A DNA stretch of 64,000 nt from Bacillus sp. THAF10 (GTDB lineage: Bacteria; Bacillota; Bacilli; Bacillales; Bacillaceae_I): NCBI RefSeq assembly GCF_009363695.1, contig NZ_CP045403.1, forward strand, positions 1,654,001-1,718,000, read 5' to 3'. Shown piece by piece: positions 8,209-18,933 of the stretch (its first letter is position 1; each line of letters begins with the position of its first letter). Under the pieces are notes generated by a model. It saw only the letters and a list, made by a program, of their open reading frames with translations, searched no databases and was not told the origin of the DNA. A program made the position numbers and the translations under genes.

Positions 8209-9045
8209 ATGTCAGAACCATTCGTTTTAGAAACAGAACAAATTTTGGGTGTCCCAAAATGGAAAAGTATCATGCCCAATCTTGCTGTCGGATTTACCAC
8301 GAAGAATGGGGGAGTAAGTGAAAGCCCTTTTCACTCGCTCAATGCAGGATTACATGTGAATGATGCAGAGGAACATGTGGGACAAAACAAGGAAATAATT
8401 GCAAAGCTTACCAATATTCCTACAAAATATTGGGTAGGCTGTGAACAAACACATGAGAATCATATTGAGAGGATAGACCACACTCATCGAGGAAAAGGTG
8501 TCTATCAATATACAAATGCAATAAACAGAACGGATGGTGTTTACACCAATAAGAAAGATGTTTTATTAACCCTATGCTTTGCAGATTGTGTGCCGTTATA
8601 TTTTATTTCTCCTGAAGATCAATTCATTGGCCTGGCCCATGCTGGCTGGAAGGGGACGGTTCATAATATTGCGGGAGAAATGATTCAAAGATGGAAGGAT
8701 GAAGGGATTAACGTGAAAGATATCCTTGTTGCAATTGGTCCTTCCATCTCTAAAAATGAATATATTGTTGATAACTTCGTAGTCGATCAGGTTAAGAAGG
8801 TATTACCCAAAGCAAGTCATCAAAAAGCCTTCACAGAAGTATCCATTGGCCAATATGAATTAGACTTAAGGGCTGTTAACTTTGAGTTACTTAAAATTGC
8901 TGGAGTAAAAGAAGAAAATATCCTTTGTAGCAAGTATTGTACAAGCCAGGATTCCACTCTCTTTTTTTCACACAGACGGGATAAAGGGAATACAGGGAGA
9001 ATGATGAGCTTTATTGGAATGAAAGGAGCAAATCACTTTGAGTAA
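8209..9045 (+). CDS. pgeF: Peptidoglycan editing factor PgeF (laccase-domain protein YlmD)
   Basis: 278 residues from ATG 8209, the length I recall for B. subtilis YlmD. Cu-oxidase_4/multi-copper polyphenol oxidoreductase fold with the metal-site motifs [21 protein letters not shown] and AHAGWKGTV, and a C-terminal [12 protein letters not shown]. The family includes purine nucleoside-active enzymes and PgeF, which corrects wrongly incorporated L-Ser in peptidoglycan precursors in E. coli. AGAAGGTG lies seven bases before the chosen start; the in-frame ATG 8182 has poor spacing. It overlaps ylmE by eight bases. Confidence 0.9.
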   Translation: MSEPFVLETEQILGVPKWKSIMPNLAVGFTTKNGGVSESPFHSLNAGLHVNDAEEHVGQNKEIIAKLTNIPTKYWVGCEQTHENHIERIDHTHRGKGVYQYTNAINRTDGVYTNKKDVLLTLCFADCVPLYFISPEDQFIGLAHAGWKGTVHNIAGEMIQRWKDEGINVKDILVAIGPSISKNEYIVDNFVVDQVKKVLPKASHQKAFTEVSIGQYELDLRAVNFELLKIAGVKEENILCSKYCTSQDSTLFFSHRRDKGNTGRMMSFIGMKGANHFE

Positions 9046-9724
9046 TCAACCCGTCAAAAACAATCTTCAATTAATAAAAGAAAGAATACAAGATATATGT
9101 GCAAATCTAAATCGTAATCCAGAAGAAATAAAGATTATTGCCGTTACAAAGTATGTTTCTATAGACAGAGCCAAAGAAGCATTAGAGGCAGGGATTGTCC
9201 ATCTTGGTGAAAACCGTGATGAGGGTCTTCTTGAAAAATGGGAAGAAATTGGGGAAGATGCGACATGGCATTTTATCGGCTCCCTGCAATCAAAAAAAGT
9301 GAAAAATGTCATTAATCATGTAGGGTACATCCACTCTTTAGATCGGATATCACTTGCAAAAGAGTTACATAAACGCACAGAAGACACCATCAAATGCTTT
9401 GTGCAGGTCAATGCTTCAGAAGAAGCATCTAAGCATGGACTTGCCCAGGAAGAAGTTATAGAATTTATCGAAAAATTAAAGCATTATCCAAAAATTGAAG
9501 TAGTTGGCTTAATGACCATGGCCCCCCACACAGAGGATGAGAGCGTTATCCGCGGATGCTTCAAACAGCTTAGAATGTTAAAGGATCAAATTCAGGATAT
9601 GAATCTTCCCTATGCCCCTTGTGAGGAATTATCAATGGGAATGTCTAATGACTACCATATTGCGATTGAAGAAGGTGCAACTTTTATTCGAATCGGCAGC
9701 TCTCTTGTAGGAAATGAACAATAA
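9038..9724 (+). CDS. ylmE: PLP homeostasis protein YggS/YlmE family
   Basis: 228 residues, alanine-racemase-like TIM barrel binding pyridoxal 5'-phosphate. Seen: the lysine strand IIAVTKYVS (Lys near 37), [24 protein letters not shown], and the C-terminal phosphate-binding [24 protein letters not shown]. The family (PLPHP/YggS) carries PLP to other enzymes and has no racemase activity of its own. Start TTG 9038 overlaps pgeF and has AAAGGAG about nine bases upstream. Part of the conserved ylmD-E-sepF-ylmG-ylmH-divIVA string. Confidence 0.95.
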   Translation: MSNQPVKNNLQLIKERIQDICANLNRNPEEIKIIAVTKYVSIDRAKEALEAGIVHLGENRDEGLLEKWEEIGEDATWHFIGSLQSKKVKNVINHVGYIHSLDRISLAKELHKRTEDTIKCFVQVNASEEASKHGLAQEEVIEFIEKLKHYPKIEVVGLMTMAPHTEDESVIRGCFKQLRMLKDQIQDMNLPYAPCEELSMGMSNDYHIAIEEGATFIRIGSSLVGNEQ

Positions 9725-9741
9725 ACGAGGAGGTATGAATG

Positions 9742-10209
9742 ATGACGATTAAATCCAAATTTAAAAGTTTCTTTGCATTAGATGATGAAGAATATGAGTA
9801 TAATGAAACAGAGGAATATGAGGGGGAAACACAAGTGGATGAGCCAAGGAGAACCCGCTCAGGCACAACACAGCCTTCATCCTCGAAACAAAATGTCGTG
9901 AGCTTACAAAGCGTTCAAAAAACATCAAAAGTGGTGCTTTATGAACCAAGGTCGTATTCAGAAGCGCAGGATGTCGCAGATCATTTAAAAAATAGAAGAG
10001 CAATCATTGTGAACCTGCAAAGAATTGATATCGACCAAGCGAAGCGTATTGTCGACTTTTTAAGTGGCACGGTTTACGCTATTGGTGGCGACATCCAACG
10101 GATTGGTCAAAACATATTCTTATGTACTCCTGATAATGTGGATGTATCTGGATCCATTTCAGAAATGATTCAGCAGGAACAAGAAGATTTTGCAAATAAG
10201 AGGTGGTAG
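9742..10209 (+). CDS. sepF: Cell division protein SepF
   Basis: About 155 residues. SepF bundles and aligns FtsZ filaments and anchors them to the membrane. Seen: N-terminal amphipathic helix ([10 protein letters not shown]), acidic linker ([16 protein letters not shown]), and the C-terminal FtsZ-binding core (DUF552: [41 protein letters not shown]). Two adjacent ATGs (9739, 9742) follow AGGAGGT; the second has better spacing. It works with ftsAZ about 5 kb upstream. Confidence 0.96.
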   Translation: MTIKSKFKSFFALDDEEYEYNETEEYEGETQVDEPRRTRSGTTQPSSSKQNVVSLQSVQKTSKVVLYEPRSYSEAQDVADHLKNRRAIIVNLQRIDIDQAKRIVDFLSGTVYAIGGDIQRIGQNIFLCTPDNVDVSGSISEMIQQEQEDFANKRW

Positions 10210-10215
10210 AAGTTT

Positions 10216-10485
10216 ATGGATTTGTTGTTTTATTTACTTGATAGATTAGTGTTTTTCTACACGATTTTATTAATCATCTATATCTTTATGTCTTGGTTTC
10301 CTGGGGCGAGAGAATCGCAATTTGGAGCGATTTTAGGGAAGATTTGTGAGCCATACCTGGATATGTTCCGCAGAATCATTCCTCCACTTGGAATGATTGA
10401 TATTTCCCCGATTGTGGCAATTTTTGTACTCCGTTATGCAGTAGTCGGCTTACACGAATTGTTTAGACTTTTAGGTTTATTATAA
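10216..10485 (+). CDS. ylmG: YggT family membrane protein YlmG
   Basis: 89 residues with two membrane segments, each followed by the YggT family features (YIFMSWFPGARES, CEPYLDMFRRIIPP). YggT/YlmG proteins sit beside division genes in many bacteria and plastids; plastid relatives affect nucleoid and envelope organisation, but the bacterial function is not settled. Ribosome binding site AGAGGTGG, six bases after the sepF stop region; cotranscribed with sepF. A terminator follows. Confidence 0.93.
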   Translation: MDLLFYLLDRLVFFYTILLIIYIFMSWFPGARESQFGAILGKICEPYLDMFRRIIPPLGMIDISPIVAIFVLRYAVVGLHELFRLLGLL

Positions 10486-10490
10486 GCAAA

Positions 10491-10528
10491 AGGAGGGGAA
10501 TCTCTGAGTTGATTTCCCTCTTTATTTT
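10491..10528 (+). terminator. Terminator after ylmG
   Basis: GAGGGGAATC (10493-10502) pairs with GATTTCCCTC (10511-10520) with one G-U pair, followed by TTTATTTT. The left arm resembles a ribosome binding site but no start codon follows it. Confidence 0.8.
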
Positions 10529-10557
10529 GCCAATTTAATTGTAAGTAGAGTGATAAA

Positions 10558-11331
10558 ATGAGTATTTATCAGCATTATCGACCAGAAGAACATGACTTTA
10601 TTGACCAAGTATTAGAATGGAAAGAAGTAGTCATAACACAATATGCACCAAAACTTACAGACTTTCTTGACCCAAGAGAGCAAGAAATAGTGAGAAAAGT
10701 CATTGGAAAGAACGAGGATGTTTTACTCGCTTTTCATGGCGGGGCAAAAAATGCGGAAAGACAAAGAGCGCTCCTTTATCCTTCATATTTTGTGCCGTCT
10801 GAAGAGGACTTTCAGTTAAAAGGGTATACTCTTTCGTATCCTGATAAATTTGTCCAGATTGAACACAGACAAGTACTGGGCTCTTTAATGGGCGTTGGCT
10901 TAAAACGGAGTAAATTTGGCGATATCCTATTTCAAGACAAACATGTACAACTTGTCCTAAGTGCAGAGGTTAGCTCCTATGTGGAACTTCAATTGCAAGA
11001 GGTAGGCAAAGTTAAAGTTGCTTTAAAAGAAATTCCATTAACCTATCTAAACGCCATCGAAGAAAGCTGGGAGGAGCACTCCACTACCGCTGCCTCTTTA
11101 AGGCTTGATGTCATTTTAGCTTCCCTTTACAATCTATCAAGGCAAAAAACTCAGCTATTAATAGGGGCGAAAAAAGTAAAAGTGAATTGGAAGACTGTAG
11201 AGGAAACTGCCTTTGAATGTAGAGAGGGAGATATCTTATCCTTAAGAGGATTTGGCAGAAGTAAACTCATTGCCATTGATGGAAAAACAAAAAAGGATAA
11301 ATGGAAAATCATCGCTGGAAAACAAAAATAA
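10558..11331 (+). CDS. ylmH: S4-domain RNA-binding protein YlmH (RqcP2-like)
   Basis: 257 residues. N-terminal YlmH domain (about 1-175, with GGAKNAERQRALLYPSYF) and a C-terminal S4 RNA-binding domain (about 180-245, SLRLDVILASLYNLSRQKTQ). YlmH binds the 50S subunit and has been reported to be able to act in ribosome-associated quality control alongside RqcH, like RqcP. The partner gene rqcH lies about 19 kb downstream on the other strand. Weak ribosome binding site (AAGTAGAGTG). Followed by divIVA after 83 bases. Confidence 0.93.
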   Translation: MSIYQHYRPEEHDFIDQVLEWKEVVITQYAPKLTDFLDPREQEIVRKVIGKNEDVLLAFHGGAKNAERQRALLYPSYFVPSEEDFQLKGYTLSYPDKFVQIEHRQVLGSLMGVGLKRSKFGDILFQDKHVQLVLSAEVSSYVELQLQEVGKVKVALKEIPLTYLNAIEESWEEHSTTAASLRLDVILASLYNLSRQKTQLLIGAKKVKVNWKTVEETAFECREGDILSLRGFGRSKLIAIDGKTKKDKWKIIAGKQK

Positions 11332-11414
11332 ATTGCATGCTACATGCAGGAAATATCTTGTGTATGTCGAATGATGTATAGTAGCAGAAGAGAACTATAT
11401 GGAGGTGGCATTCA

Positions 11415-11915
11415 ATGCCTTTAACACCACTGGATATTCATAATAAAGAATTTAATAAAGCTTTCAGAGGCTATGATGAAGATGAGGTAAATGAGTTTTT
11501 AGATCAAGTCATCAAAGACTATGAAATGGTTTTACGTGAAAAGAAAGAGCATGAAGAAAAGGCGAAAGAATTAAAGGAACGTCTCTCCCATTTTACGACA
11601 ATCGAAGAAACATTAAATAAATCGATTTTAGTTGCTCAAGAATCGGCAGAGGATGTTAGAAGAAATGCGCAAAAGGAAGCAAAGCTGATCATCAAAGAGG
11701 CAGAAAAAAATGCTGATCGAATCATCAATGAATCCTTATTAAAATCAAGAAAGCTTCAAGTGGAAATCGATGAATTGAAAAAACAATCCAAAATCTTCCG
11801 TAATCGCTTTAAAATGCTCGTAGAAGCTCAATTAGAGCTGATTGATAATGACGATTGGGAGCATTTAATGGAATACGAAGAAAAGGATAAAGAATTAGAA
11901 GAAAGCGGAGTATAA
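11415..11915 (+). CDS. divIVA: Cell-curvature/septum protein DivIVA
   Basis: 166 residues. Tropomyosin-like scaffold that recognises negatively curved membrane at poles and septa, positioning MinJ/MinCD and, in sporulation, the chromosome anchor RacA. Seen: the membrane-binding N-terminus ([39 protein letters not shown] pattern) followed by long heptad-rich coiled coil to residue about 150. Excellent ribosome binding site (GGAGGTGG) before ATG 11415. Its place next to ileS is conserved in Bacilli. Confidence 0.97.
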   Translation: MPLTPLDIHNKEFNKAFRGYDEDEVNEFLDQVIKDYEMVLREKKEHEEKAKELKERLSHFTTIEETLNKSILVAQESAEDVRRNAQKEAKLIIKEAEKNADRIINESLLKSRKLQVEIDELKKQSKIFRNRFKMLVEAQLELIDNDDWEHLMEYEEKDKELEESGV

Positions 11916-11917
11916 CC

Positions 11918-11947
11918 TTGACGAAATAAGGTAATATTCAGTATAAT
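11918..11947 (+). promoter_or_regulatory. SigA promoter of the T-box-ileS transcript
   Basis: TTGACG at 11918-11923 and TATAAT at 11942-11947, 18-base spacer: 11 of 12 consensus positions. It lies just after the divIVA stop and before the T-box leader, with a start site near 11954. Confidence 0.85.
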
Positions 11948-11953
11948 AACGAA

Positions 11954-12228
11954 ACGAAATCATGTTTTTTAATATACCGTATAAAAACGCTGAGAGGGAC
12001 AGTAACTACTGCATCACTTATTGTTAGCGAACTGGGGATGGTGTGAGCCTAGTATAAGTAACAGTAGCGAAAATCACCCTTGAGTATTATTCTGAAGGCT
12101 AATAAGCTTGTAGGTTTAATCGTCTCATTCACGTTACGAATGCTAAAGTGGACTAGATTTTCTAGTCAATTTAGGGTGGTACCACGGGAAATCCTCTCGT
12201 CCCTTTTAGGGATGAGGGGTTTTTTTAT
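11954..12228 (+). promoter_or_regulatory. T-box leader sensing tRNA-Ile
   Basis: Stem I begins around CTGAGAGGGACAG (GA motif), contains GGGGATGGTGTGAGCC distal-loop features, and a candidate specifier ATC (Ile) at 12073-12075 in GAAAATCACC. The conserved T-box AGGGTGGTACCACG lies at 12173-12186, just before the terminator stem. Uncharged tRNA-Ile would pair with the specifier and with TGG of the T-box bulge and stabilise the antiterminator. This element fills the 352-base gap between divIVA and ileS. Confidence 0.95.
12192..12228 (+). terminator. Regulated T-box terminator before ileS
   Basis: CCTCTCGTCCC pairs with GGGATGAGGGG around a TTTTA loop, followed by TTTTTTT. It competes with the antiterminator formed by the T-box sequence. 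Confidence 0.93.
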
Positions 12229-12267
12229 TTTTTGATGGAAATACATTTATAGTTGGAGGAAAGACAG

Positions 12268-15036
12268 ATGGAATACAAAGATACATTATTGATGCCAAAA
12301 ACAGAATTCCCTATGCGTGGAAACCTGCCTAATCGTGAGCCGCAACAACAAGAAAAATGGAGTGAGATGGACATCTATAAAAAAGTGCAAGATCGCACAA
12401 AAGATCGTCCAATGTTCGTGTTGCACGATGGCCCTCCTTATGCAAACGGTGATATCCATATGGGTCATGCGTTAAATAAGGTCTTGAAGGATTTTATTGT
12501 TCGTTATAAATCGATGAGCGGATTCCATGCACCATATGTTCCAGGGTGGGATACGCACGGTTTGCCAATTGAAACTGCATTAACAAAAAACAAAAAAGTA
12601 AAACGCAAAGAAATGTCTGTTGCAGACTTCCGCAAGCTTTGTGAAGAATATGCCTATGACCAAATCAACAATCAACGTGAACAATTTATGCGTCTTGGTG
12701 TTCGTGGGGATTGGTTTGATCCATATATCACCTTAAAGCCAGAATATGAAGCTCAACAAATTAAAGTTTTTGGTGATATGGCGAAAAAAGGGCTCATCTA
12801 CAAAGGCTTAAAGCCAGTATATTGGTCCCCATCTAGTGAATCAGCGCTGGCTGAAGCAGAAATCGAGTATCAAGATAAGCGTTCGCCGTCCATCTATGTG
12901 GCGTTTAAAGTGGAGGATGGAAAAGGTGTATTAGATGGGACAGAGCAATTTATCATCTGGACAACCACACCTTGGACCATTCCAGCGAACTTAGGAATTG
13001 CCGTGCATGCAGAACTTGACTATAGTGTCGTAGAAACCGGTGGAAATAAATATATTATTGCACAGGAACTCTTGGAGTCTGTTTCCAATACACTTGAATG
13101 GGAAAACCCGCAAGTGGTAAACACCTTCAAAGGCTCACAGCTAGAAAATGTAACGGCCAAACATCCTCTTTATGACCGCACCTCTCTGGTGATGCTTGGA
13201 GAGCACGTAACAACCGATGCAGGAACAGGTTGTGTTCACACTGCACCAGGACACGGAGAAGATGACTTTGTAATCGGAAAAAAATACGGTCTTGACGTTC
13301 TTTGTCCAGTAGATGCAAAAGGGGTAATGACAGAGGAAGCACCTGGCTTTGAAGGATTGTTCTATGATGAAGCAAACAAGCCAATTACAGAAAAACTTCA
13401 AGAAGTTGGTGCATTACTTAAACTGACTTTCATCACTCACTCGTATCCGCATGATTGGAGAACGAAAAAGCCAACGATTTTCCGTGCTACTGCCCAATGG
13501 TTTGCATCTATTGATAAAATCAGAGAGCAATTGCTACAGGCTGTTGCTGAAACAAAATGGGTGCCAGCGTGGGGAGAAACTCGTCTATTTAACATGGTTC
13601 GTGACCGTGGGGATTGGTGTATCTCTCGTCAACGTGCATGGGGTGTGCCAATTCCAGTATTTTATGCTGAAAATGGTCAGGAAATTATTACAGACGAAAC
13701 GATCGATCATGTGTCAGCATTATTTAGAGAGCATGGCTCCAACATTTGGTTTGAAAAGGAAGCAAAAGAGCTTCTTCCTGAAGGCTTTACGCATGAGGGT
13801 AGCCCGAGTGGTACCTTCTATAAAGAGATGGATATTATGGATGTTTGGTTCGACTCTGGCTCCTCTCATCAATCGGTGCTTGAGGAACGAGACGACCTAC
13901 AGCGTCCAGCAGACCTTTATTTAGAAGGATCTGATCAATATCGTGGTTGGTTCAACTCATCCTTAACTACAAGCGTTGCCGTTACAGGTAAAGCTCCGTA
14001 TAAGGGAATTCTCAGTCATGGGTTTGCACTTGATGGCGAAGGCCGCAAGATGAGTAAATCGGTAGGTAATGTTGTCCTACCGTCTAAAGTAATGAACCAG
14101 CTCGGAGCAGATATTCTGCGCCTTTGGGTTGCATCTGTAGATTATCAAGCGGATGTTCGTGTGTCTGACAATATTTTAAAACAAGTAGCAGAAGTATACC
14201 GAAAAATTCGTAATACTTTCCGCTTCTTACTTGGAAACCTTGCTGATTTTAACCCTGCAAAGAATGCTGTTGCAGTAAATGATTTACGAGAAGTAGACCG
14301 CTACATGCTTGTAAAATTGAATAACATGATTACAAAAGTGAAAAAATCCTATGAAGAATACGAATTTGCAGGAATTTATCATGCCGTTCATAACTTCTGC
14401 ACAATTGACCTTAGCTCGTTCTATCTTGATTTTGCGAAGGATATCTTATATATCGAAGGAAAAGATCAGCATGACCGTCGTGCTATCCAAACGGTGTTAT
14501 ATGAAACATTGCTTGCATTAACAAAGCTTGTGACTCCTATTCTTCCTCATACAGCGGATGAGGTATGGTCTCATATTGACTTTGTAACAGAAGAAAGTGT
14601 TCAGCTTGTTGATATGCCGGACGTGTTGACAGTGGAAAATGCAAAGGAAATTGAAGCAAAATGGGATAAGTTCATGACATTGCGTGACGATGTGTTAAAA
14701 GCATTGGAAGTTGCTCGTAATGAAAAAGTGATTGGTAAGTCTCTTGCAGCAAAAATCACCCTTTATCCTACTAGCGAAACAAAAGCGCTGCTTGATTCCA
14801 TTGAGGAAAATGTGCAGCAGCTATTTATTGTTTCAGGTTTAGAAATTGCAGGCAGTAAGGAAGATGCGCCATCAACGGCACAGCAATTCGATGATGCTGC
14901 CATCCTTGTCACGCCAGCTGAAGGGGAAACATGTGACCGTTGCTGGGTGGTTACCCCAACAGTAGGTCAAGACACCGACCACCCAACACTATGTGTGCGT
15001 TGTGCATCGGTAGTAAAAGAAAACTACACAGCATAA
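12268..15036 (+). CDS. ileS: Isoleucyl-tRNA synthetase
   Basis: 922 residues, class I bacterial-type IleRS. Seen: HIGH-type signature HMGH (residues 64-67), the editing domain with [12 protein letters not shown] and [21 protein letters not shown] at 594-598, and a C-terminal zinc-binding region with two Cys-X2-Cys pairs (CDRC and CVRC). ATG 12268 follows AGGAAAGAC; the family opening ([19 protein letters not shown]) confirms it over the TTG at 12253. Expression is set by the T-box leader. The C-terminal zinc domain marks the mupirocin-sensitive bacterial type rather than the eukaryote-like type (inference). Confidence 0.98.
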   Translation: MEYKDTLLMPKTEFPMRGNLPNREPQQQEKWSEMDIYKKVQDRTKDRPMFVLHDGPPYANGDIHMGHALNKVLKDFIVRYKSMSGFHAPYVPGWDTHGLPIETALTKNKKVKRKEMSVADFRKLCEEYAYDQINNQREQFMRLGVRGDWFDPYITLKPEYEAQQIKVFGDMAKKGLIYKGLKPVYWSPSSESALAEAEIEYQDKRSPSIYVAFKVEDGKGVLDGTEQFIIWTTTPWTIPANLGIAVHAELDYSVVETGGNKYIIAQELLESVSNTLEWENPQVVNTFKGSQLENVTAKHPLYDRTSLVMLGEHVTTDAGTGCVHTAPGHGEDDFVIGKKYGLDVLCPVDAKGVMTEEAPGFEGLFYDEANKPITEKLQEVGALLKLTFITHSYPHDWRTKKPTIFRATAQWFASIDKIREQLLQAVAETKWVPAWGETRLFNMVRDRGDWCISRQRAWGVPIPVFYAENGQEIITDETIDHVSALFREHGSNIWFEKEAKELLPEGFTHEGSPSGTFYKEMDIMDVWFDSGSSHQSVLEERDDLQRPADLYLEGSDQYRGWFNSSLTTSVAVTGKAPYKGILSHGFALDGEGRKMSKSVGNVVLPSKVMNQLGADILRLWVASVDYQADVRVSDNILKQVAEVYRKIRNTFRFLLGNLADFNPAKNAVAVNDLREVDRYMLVKLNNMITKVKKSYEEYEFAGIYHAVHNFCTIDLSSFYLDFAKDILYIEGKDQHDRRAIQTVLYETLLALTKLVTPILPHTADEVWSHIDFVTEESVQLVDMPDVLTVENAKEIEAKWDKFMTLRDDVLKALEVARNEKVIGKSLAAKITLYPTSETKALLDSIEENVQQLFIVSGLEIAGSKEDAPSTAQQFDDAAILVTPAEGETCDRCWVVTPTVGQDTDHPTLCVRCASVVKENYTA

Positions 15037-15069
15037 ATGTAGTTTAGTAAATGAATGTTGAAAGAAAAA

Positions 15070-15210
15070 CCCAGCTGTTGATTGGAGCAAACTGCAGAGA
15101 CTCCCAATGGAAAGAAGCGATAGACTAAAGACCCCACAGGGCGAAGCCCGAGAAGGCTCACCAATCGCCCCCCCAAGGACGCGGAGCAGATTTGCGGAAA
15201 TCACCAGCGA
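15070..15210 (+). repeat. Interspersed repeat, copy 2 (longest)
   Basis: Begins CCCAGCTGTTGATTGGAGCAAA and ends TTGCGGAAATCACCAGCG (each quoted in part); shares GAAGCGATAGACTA with copy 3 and both ends with copy 1. The middle contains short inverted stretches (GGGCGAAGCCC), so the RNA could fold. It fills most of the 294-base ileS-lspA gap, which otherwise holds a terminator and the lspA promoter. No coding capacity. Confidence 0.75.
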
Positions 15211-15220
15211 GAATGTTTGG

Positions 15221-15248
15221 CCTCCACTACGATTAGTGGAGGTTTTTA
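15221..15248 (+). terminator. Terminator between ileS and lspA
   Basis: CCTCCACTA (15221-15229) pairs perfectly with TAGTGGAGG (15234-15242), loop CGAT, followed by TTTTTA. Confidence 0.92.
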
Positions 15249-15263
15249 TAATAGTGAATTAAC

Positions 15264-15292
15264 TTTATTTACAAACATTGTTTTGCTATAAT
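15264..15292 (+). promoter_or_regulatory. Extended -10 promoter of lspA
   Basis: TGCTATAAT (15284-15292) is a perfect extended -10 with a weak -35 (TTTATT, 17-base spacer). Start near 15299, about 30 bases before the lspA ATG and just after a terminator. Confidence 0.65.
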
Positions 15293-15330
15293 TCAAAAGT
15301 ACATATAAAAAGCTGGGGGTACCTGTAAGA

Positions 15331-15798
15331 ATGTATTACATAATCGCATTAGCTATTATTATTATTGATCAACTTACAAAATGGTTAGTAGTGAGATACA
15401 TGGAGCTTGGAGAAAGTATTCCAATCATTGAAAACTTTTTATATTTGTCCTCTCACAGAAATCGTGGAGCTGCATGGGGTATCCTTGAAGGGCAGATGTA
15501 CTTTTTTTATGCTATCACGATGATCGTGGTCATTGGATTAATAGTGTATCTGCAAAAACTGCCAAAGGACCAACCATGGATGAAGCTAGCATTGAGTTTG
15601 ATGCTCGGTGGTGCGATTGGTAACTTTATCGACCGACTTTTGCATCAAGAGGTCATTGACTTTATAAATACATTTATCTTCACATATGATTTTCCCATCT
15701 TTAATGTGGCAGATTCTGCTCTCGTAATTGGAGTGGGAATTATCTTAGTGTTAACTATCTTAGAAGGTAAGAAAGAGAAGAAGGAGCTATCAAATTAA
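15331..15798 (+). CDS. lspA: Lipoprotein signal peptidase (signal peptidase II)
   Basis: 155 residues, four membrane segments. Cleaves the signal peptide of diacylglyceryl-prolipoproteins ahead of the lipobox Cys. Seen: [21 protein letters not shown], and the two catalytic aspartates in [11 protein letters not shown] and [20 protein letters not shown] precedes ATG 15331 at slightly long spacing. The stop overlaps the next start by one base (TAATG), so translation is coupled. The lipoprotein encoded at 28958-29728 is a likely substrate. Confidence 0.97.
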   Translation: MYYIIALAIIIIDQLTKWLVVRYMELGESIPIIENFLYLSSHRNRGAAWGILEGQMYFFYAITMIVVIGLIVYLQKLPKDQPWMKLALSLMLGGAIGNFIDRLLHQEVIDFINTFIFTYDFPIFNVADSALVIGVGIILVLTILEGKKEKKELSN

Positions 15799-16712
15799 TG
15801 ACAGAAACTTTCACGATTACAATCGATGAATCACAAAATAACGACCGTATTGACAAAGTCCTTTCCACCCAACATGACGATTGGTCACGATCTCAAGTAC
15901 AACAGTGGATAAAAGAAGGACAGGTTCTTGTAAATGGGGAAACAATTAAGCCTAACTATAAATGTTCTACTGGCGATAGTATTACTGTTACGATTCCTGA
16001 ACCAGAAATCCTAGATGTTTTACCTGAAGAGATGAATCTAGACATCTATTTTGAGGATTCTGATGTCATCGTGGTCAACAAGCCAAGAGGAATGGTCGTC
16101 CATCCAGCAGTAGGTCATTATACTGGTACGCTTGTTAACGGCTTAATGGCCCATTGTAAGGATTTATCAGGAATAAATGGTGTGATGCGTCCTGGAATTG
16201 TCCATCGTATAGACAAAGATACTTCTGGACTGTTGATGATTGCTAAGAACGACTTTGCTCATGAAAGACTCGTGAACCAGCTAGTCGAGAAGACCGTAAC
16301 CAGAAAGTATCAAGCTATTGTTCATGGAGTGATTCCGCATGATGTTGGAACCATTGATGCCCCAATAGGACGAGACAAAAAAGAACGTCAAAGCATGACA
16401 GTCACGGATGAAAATAGCCGTCATGCTGTAACCCATTTCCGCGTGATAGAGCGTTATCAAGACTTTACTCATGTAGAGTGCCAATTAGAAACAGGGAGAA
16501 CGCATCAGATACGTGTTCATATGAAGTATATTGGATATCCACTTGCGGGCGACCCAAAATATGGACCAAGAAAAACACTAGATATTAATGGTCAGGCTCT
16601 TCATGCAGGTGTTCTTGGTTTTATCCATCCTCGTACAGAAGAATATTTGGAATTCCAAGCGCCAATTCCACCAGAATTTGAGCGCGTTTTAATGAGAATA
16701 AAAAATCATTGA
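15798..16712 (+). CDS. RluA/RluD-family 23S rRNA pseudouridine synthase (YlyB)
   Basis: 304 residues. N-terminal S4 domain (about 14-75, RIDKVLSTQHDDWSRSQVQQ) and the pseudouridine synthase domain with the catalytic Asp in HRIDKDTSGLL, plus GRTHQIRVHM and HPR motifs. By similarity it modifies U in 23S rRNA (RluD class, helix 69 in E. coli); exact sites in this organism are inferred. Its last bases contain the -35 of the pyr promoter. lspA-ylyB-pyrR order matches B. subtilis. Confidence 0.94.
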   Translation: MTETFTITIDESQNNDRIDKVLSTQHDDWSRSQVQQWIKEGQVLVNGETIKPNYKCSTGDSITVTIPEPEILDVLPEEMNLDIYFEDSDVIVVNKPRGMVVHPAVGHYTGTLVNGLMAHCKDLSGINGVMRPGIVHRIDKDTSGLLMIAKNDFAHERLVNQLVEKTVTRKYQAIVHGVIPHDVGTIDAPIGRDKKERQSMTVTDENSRHAVTHFRVIERYQDFTHVECQLETGRTHQIRVHMKYIGYPLAGDPKYGPRKTLDINGQALHAGVLGFIHPRTEEYLEFQAPIPPEFERVLMRIKNH

Positions 16713-16737
16713 CAGGTTAAAGTTATTTTGAGATAAT
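16709..16737 (+). promoter_or_regulatory. SigA promoter of the pyr operon
   Basis: TTGACA (16709-16714), 17-base spacer, GATAAT (16732-16737): 11 of 12 consensus positions. The -35 overlaps the stop codon of the pseudouridine synthase gene. Confidence 0.9.
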
Positions 16738-16754
16738 CATATCAATTAAATAAG

Positions 16755-16832
16755 ACCTTTAAAGACAGTCCCGTGAGGCTGAGAAGGTAACGGCAACTAG
16801 ACGATAGGAGTTTTTGTGTGCACACATTCTCC
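16755..16832 (+). promoter_or_regulatory. PyrR attenuator 1 (binding loop and antiterminator)
   Basis: The PyrR binding loop AGTCCCGTGAGGCTGA at 16767-16782 matches the ARUCCnGnGAGGYU consensus and is closed by ACCTT/AAGGT. Downstream AGGAG/CTCCT flanks a TGTGTGCACACA palindrome in the antiterminator region. With UMP, PyrR stabilises the binding loop and lets the terminator form. Confidence 0.93.
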
Positions 16833-16843
16833 TGTTCGCCTAG

Positions 16844-17459
<616 letters not shown>

Positions 17460-17462
17460 AAA

Positions 17463-17552
17463 CCCTTTTAATTGCAGTCCCGAGAGGCTCGCAAAGGGGT
17501 ATTCTGGTTCACATTTCTGTACGTGTACAGAAAGATTGTGGAACCTTTCTAC
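17463..17552 (+). promoter_or_regulatory. PyrR attenuator 2 (pyrR-pyrP gap)
   Basis: CCCTTTT ... CAGTCCCGAGAGGCTCG ... AAAGGGG forms the PyrR binding loop at 17463-17499, followed by an antiterminator region with a CTGTACGTGTACAG palindrome (17518-17531). Confidence 0.93.
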
Positions 17553-17587
17553 CTCTTTGTGCCCTAGGCTGCACAAAGAGTTTTTTT
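17553..17587 (+). terminator. pyr attenuator 2 terminator
   Basis: CTCTTTGTGC pairs perfectly with GCACAAAGAG, followed by TTTTTTT. Confidence 0.95.
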
Positions 17588-17612
17588 ATGCGAAATTTTG
17601 GGAGGTCAAATC

Positions 17613-18932
17613 ATGAGAGAGAAACCGGTATTAGATATTAAAGAAGTACCATCAAAATCAAAATGGCTTATTTTTAGCATTCAGCACTTATTTGCGATGT
17701 TTGGTGCAACGATTCTCGTTCCAGCACTTGTTGGCTTAAGTCCAGCAGTGGCACTTGTATCAAGTGGGTTAGGAACATTAGCATATCTGTTTATAACCAA
17801 AGGACAAATTCCTGCATATTTAGGTTCATCCTTTGCCTTCATTGTTCCAATAATTGCAGCCACTGAGCTTGCAGGACCTGGAGGAGCAATGGTTGGAGGA
17901 TTTATGGCAGGTCTTGTTTATGGGCTAGTGGCAATGCTGATAAAGCTGTTAGGACATCAATGGATCATGTACATTCTTCCACCAGTTGTAGTTGGACCAG
18001 TCATCATTGTTATTGGGCTTGGACTAGCTGGGGTTGCAGTCGATATGGCTATGTATGAAAATCCAGGTGCTCCGCCAAATGAACTGGTGTATAGCATCAA
18101 GCATTTACTTGTAGCTTTAACAACCCTTTCCATTACCATTATTAGTGCGATTTTCTTCCGCGGAATTTTTGGTATCATCCCGATTCTGATCGGAATTGTT
18201 GGTGGATATGTTACCGCCTATTTTGCAGGCTTGGTAAATCTTGCTTCTGTTAGGGCAGCAAGCTGGGTGGAAGCGCCAGAATTTATAATCCCATTTGTAG
18301 ATTATTCACCAACAATGACAGCTTCTATCATATTCCTTATGGTTCCTATCGCAGCAGTAACCATCGCGGAACACATCGGAGACCAAATGGTCATTAGTAA
18401 GATTGTCGGTAAGAATTTTGTTAAAAATCCAGGTTTACATCGTTCCATATTAGGGGATGGTGTAGCAACCATGCTTGCATCCTTAATCGGTGGACCACCT
18501 AACACGACTTATGGTGAAAACATTGGCGTGTTGGCTATTACAAGAGTGTTCAGCGTGTTCGTGGTAGGAGGAGCAGCAGTATTAGCCATCGTGTTCGGCT
18601 TTATTGGAAAGATTTCGGCATTAATAGGTACGATACCAAGCGCAGTAATGGGTGGAGTCTCCATCTTGCTCTTTGGAATCATTGCAGCAAGCGGTCTTCG
18701 AACACTAATAGATAACAAGGTAGACTTTAGTATCAAGAGAAATCTAATTATCGCTTCTGTAACACTAGTTATCGGGGTTGGAGGAGCTTTCGTACAAGTG
18801 GCGGAGTATCAGATTGCAGGAATGGCGCTTGCAGCGATTATTGGAATCATCTTAAACCTCGTATTGCCAGGTAAAGAAAAAGTGCAGGAAGATCTTTTTG
18901 AAGAAGAGGAAAAACAACATACAGTAGCTTAA
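17613..18932 (+). CDS. pyrP: Uracil permease (NCS2 family)
   Basis: 439 residues, about 14 membrane segments, NCS2/UraA uracil:proton symporter. Seen: KWLIFSIQHLFAMFGATILVP at the N-terminus (family opening), AYLGSSFAFI, the substrate-site segment VTIAEHIGDQ with its conserved Glu, and GGPPNTTYGENIGVLAIT. ATG 17613 follows GGGAGGTCAAATC. Placement between attenuators 2 and 3 means uracil uptake is repressed by pyrimidines along with synthesis. Confidence 0.97.
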   Translation: MREKPVLDIKEVPSKSKWLIFSIQHLFAMFGATILVPALVGLSPAVALVSSGLGTLAYLFITKGQIPAYLGSSFAFIVPIIAATELAGPGGAMVGGFMAGLVYGLVAMLIKLLGHQWIMYILPPVVVGPVIIVIGLGLAGVAVDMAMYENPGAPPNELVYSIKHLLVALTTLSITIISAIFFRGIFGIIPILIGIVGGYVTAYFAGLVNLASVRAASWVEAPEFIIPFVDYSPTMTASIIFLMVPIAAVTIAEHIGDQMVISKIVGKNFVKNPGLHRSILGDGVATMLASLIGGPPNTTYGENIGVLAITRVFSVFVVGGAAVLAIVFGFIGKISALIGTIPSAVMGGVSILLFGIIAASGLRTLIDNKVDFSIKRNLIIASVTLVIGVGGAFVQVAEYQIAGMALAAIIGIILNLVLPGKEKVQEDLFEEEEKQHTVA

Positions 18933-18933
18933 C

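Noticed and set aside
11358..11382. TTGTGT and TATAGT before divIVA as a promoter
   Set aside because: Spacer is only 13 bases and no extended -10 is present.
13451..13924. 157-codon open frame in another plus frame inside ileS
   Set aside because: Lies wholly inside the conserved IleRS catalytic region and has low-complexity, shadow-like composition.
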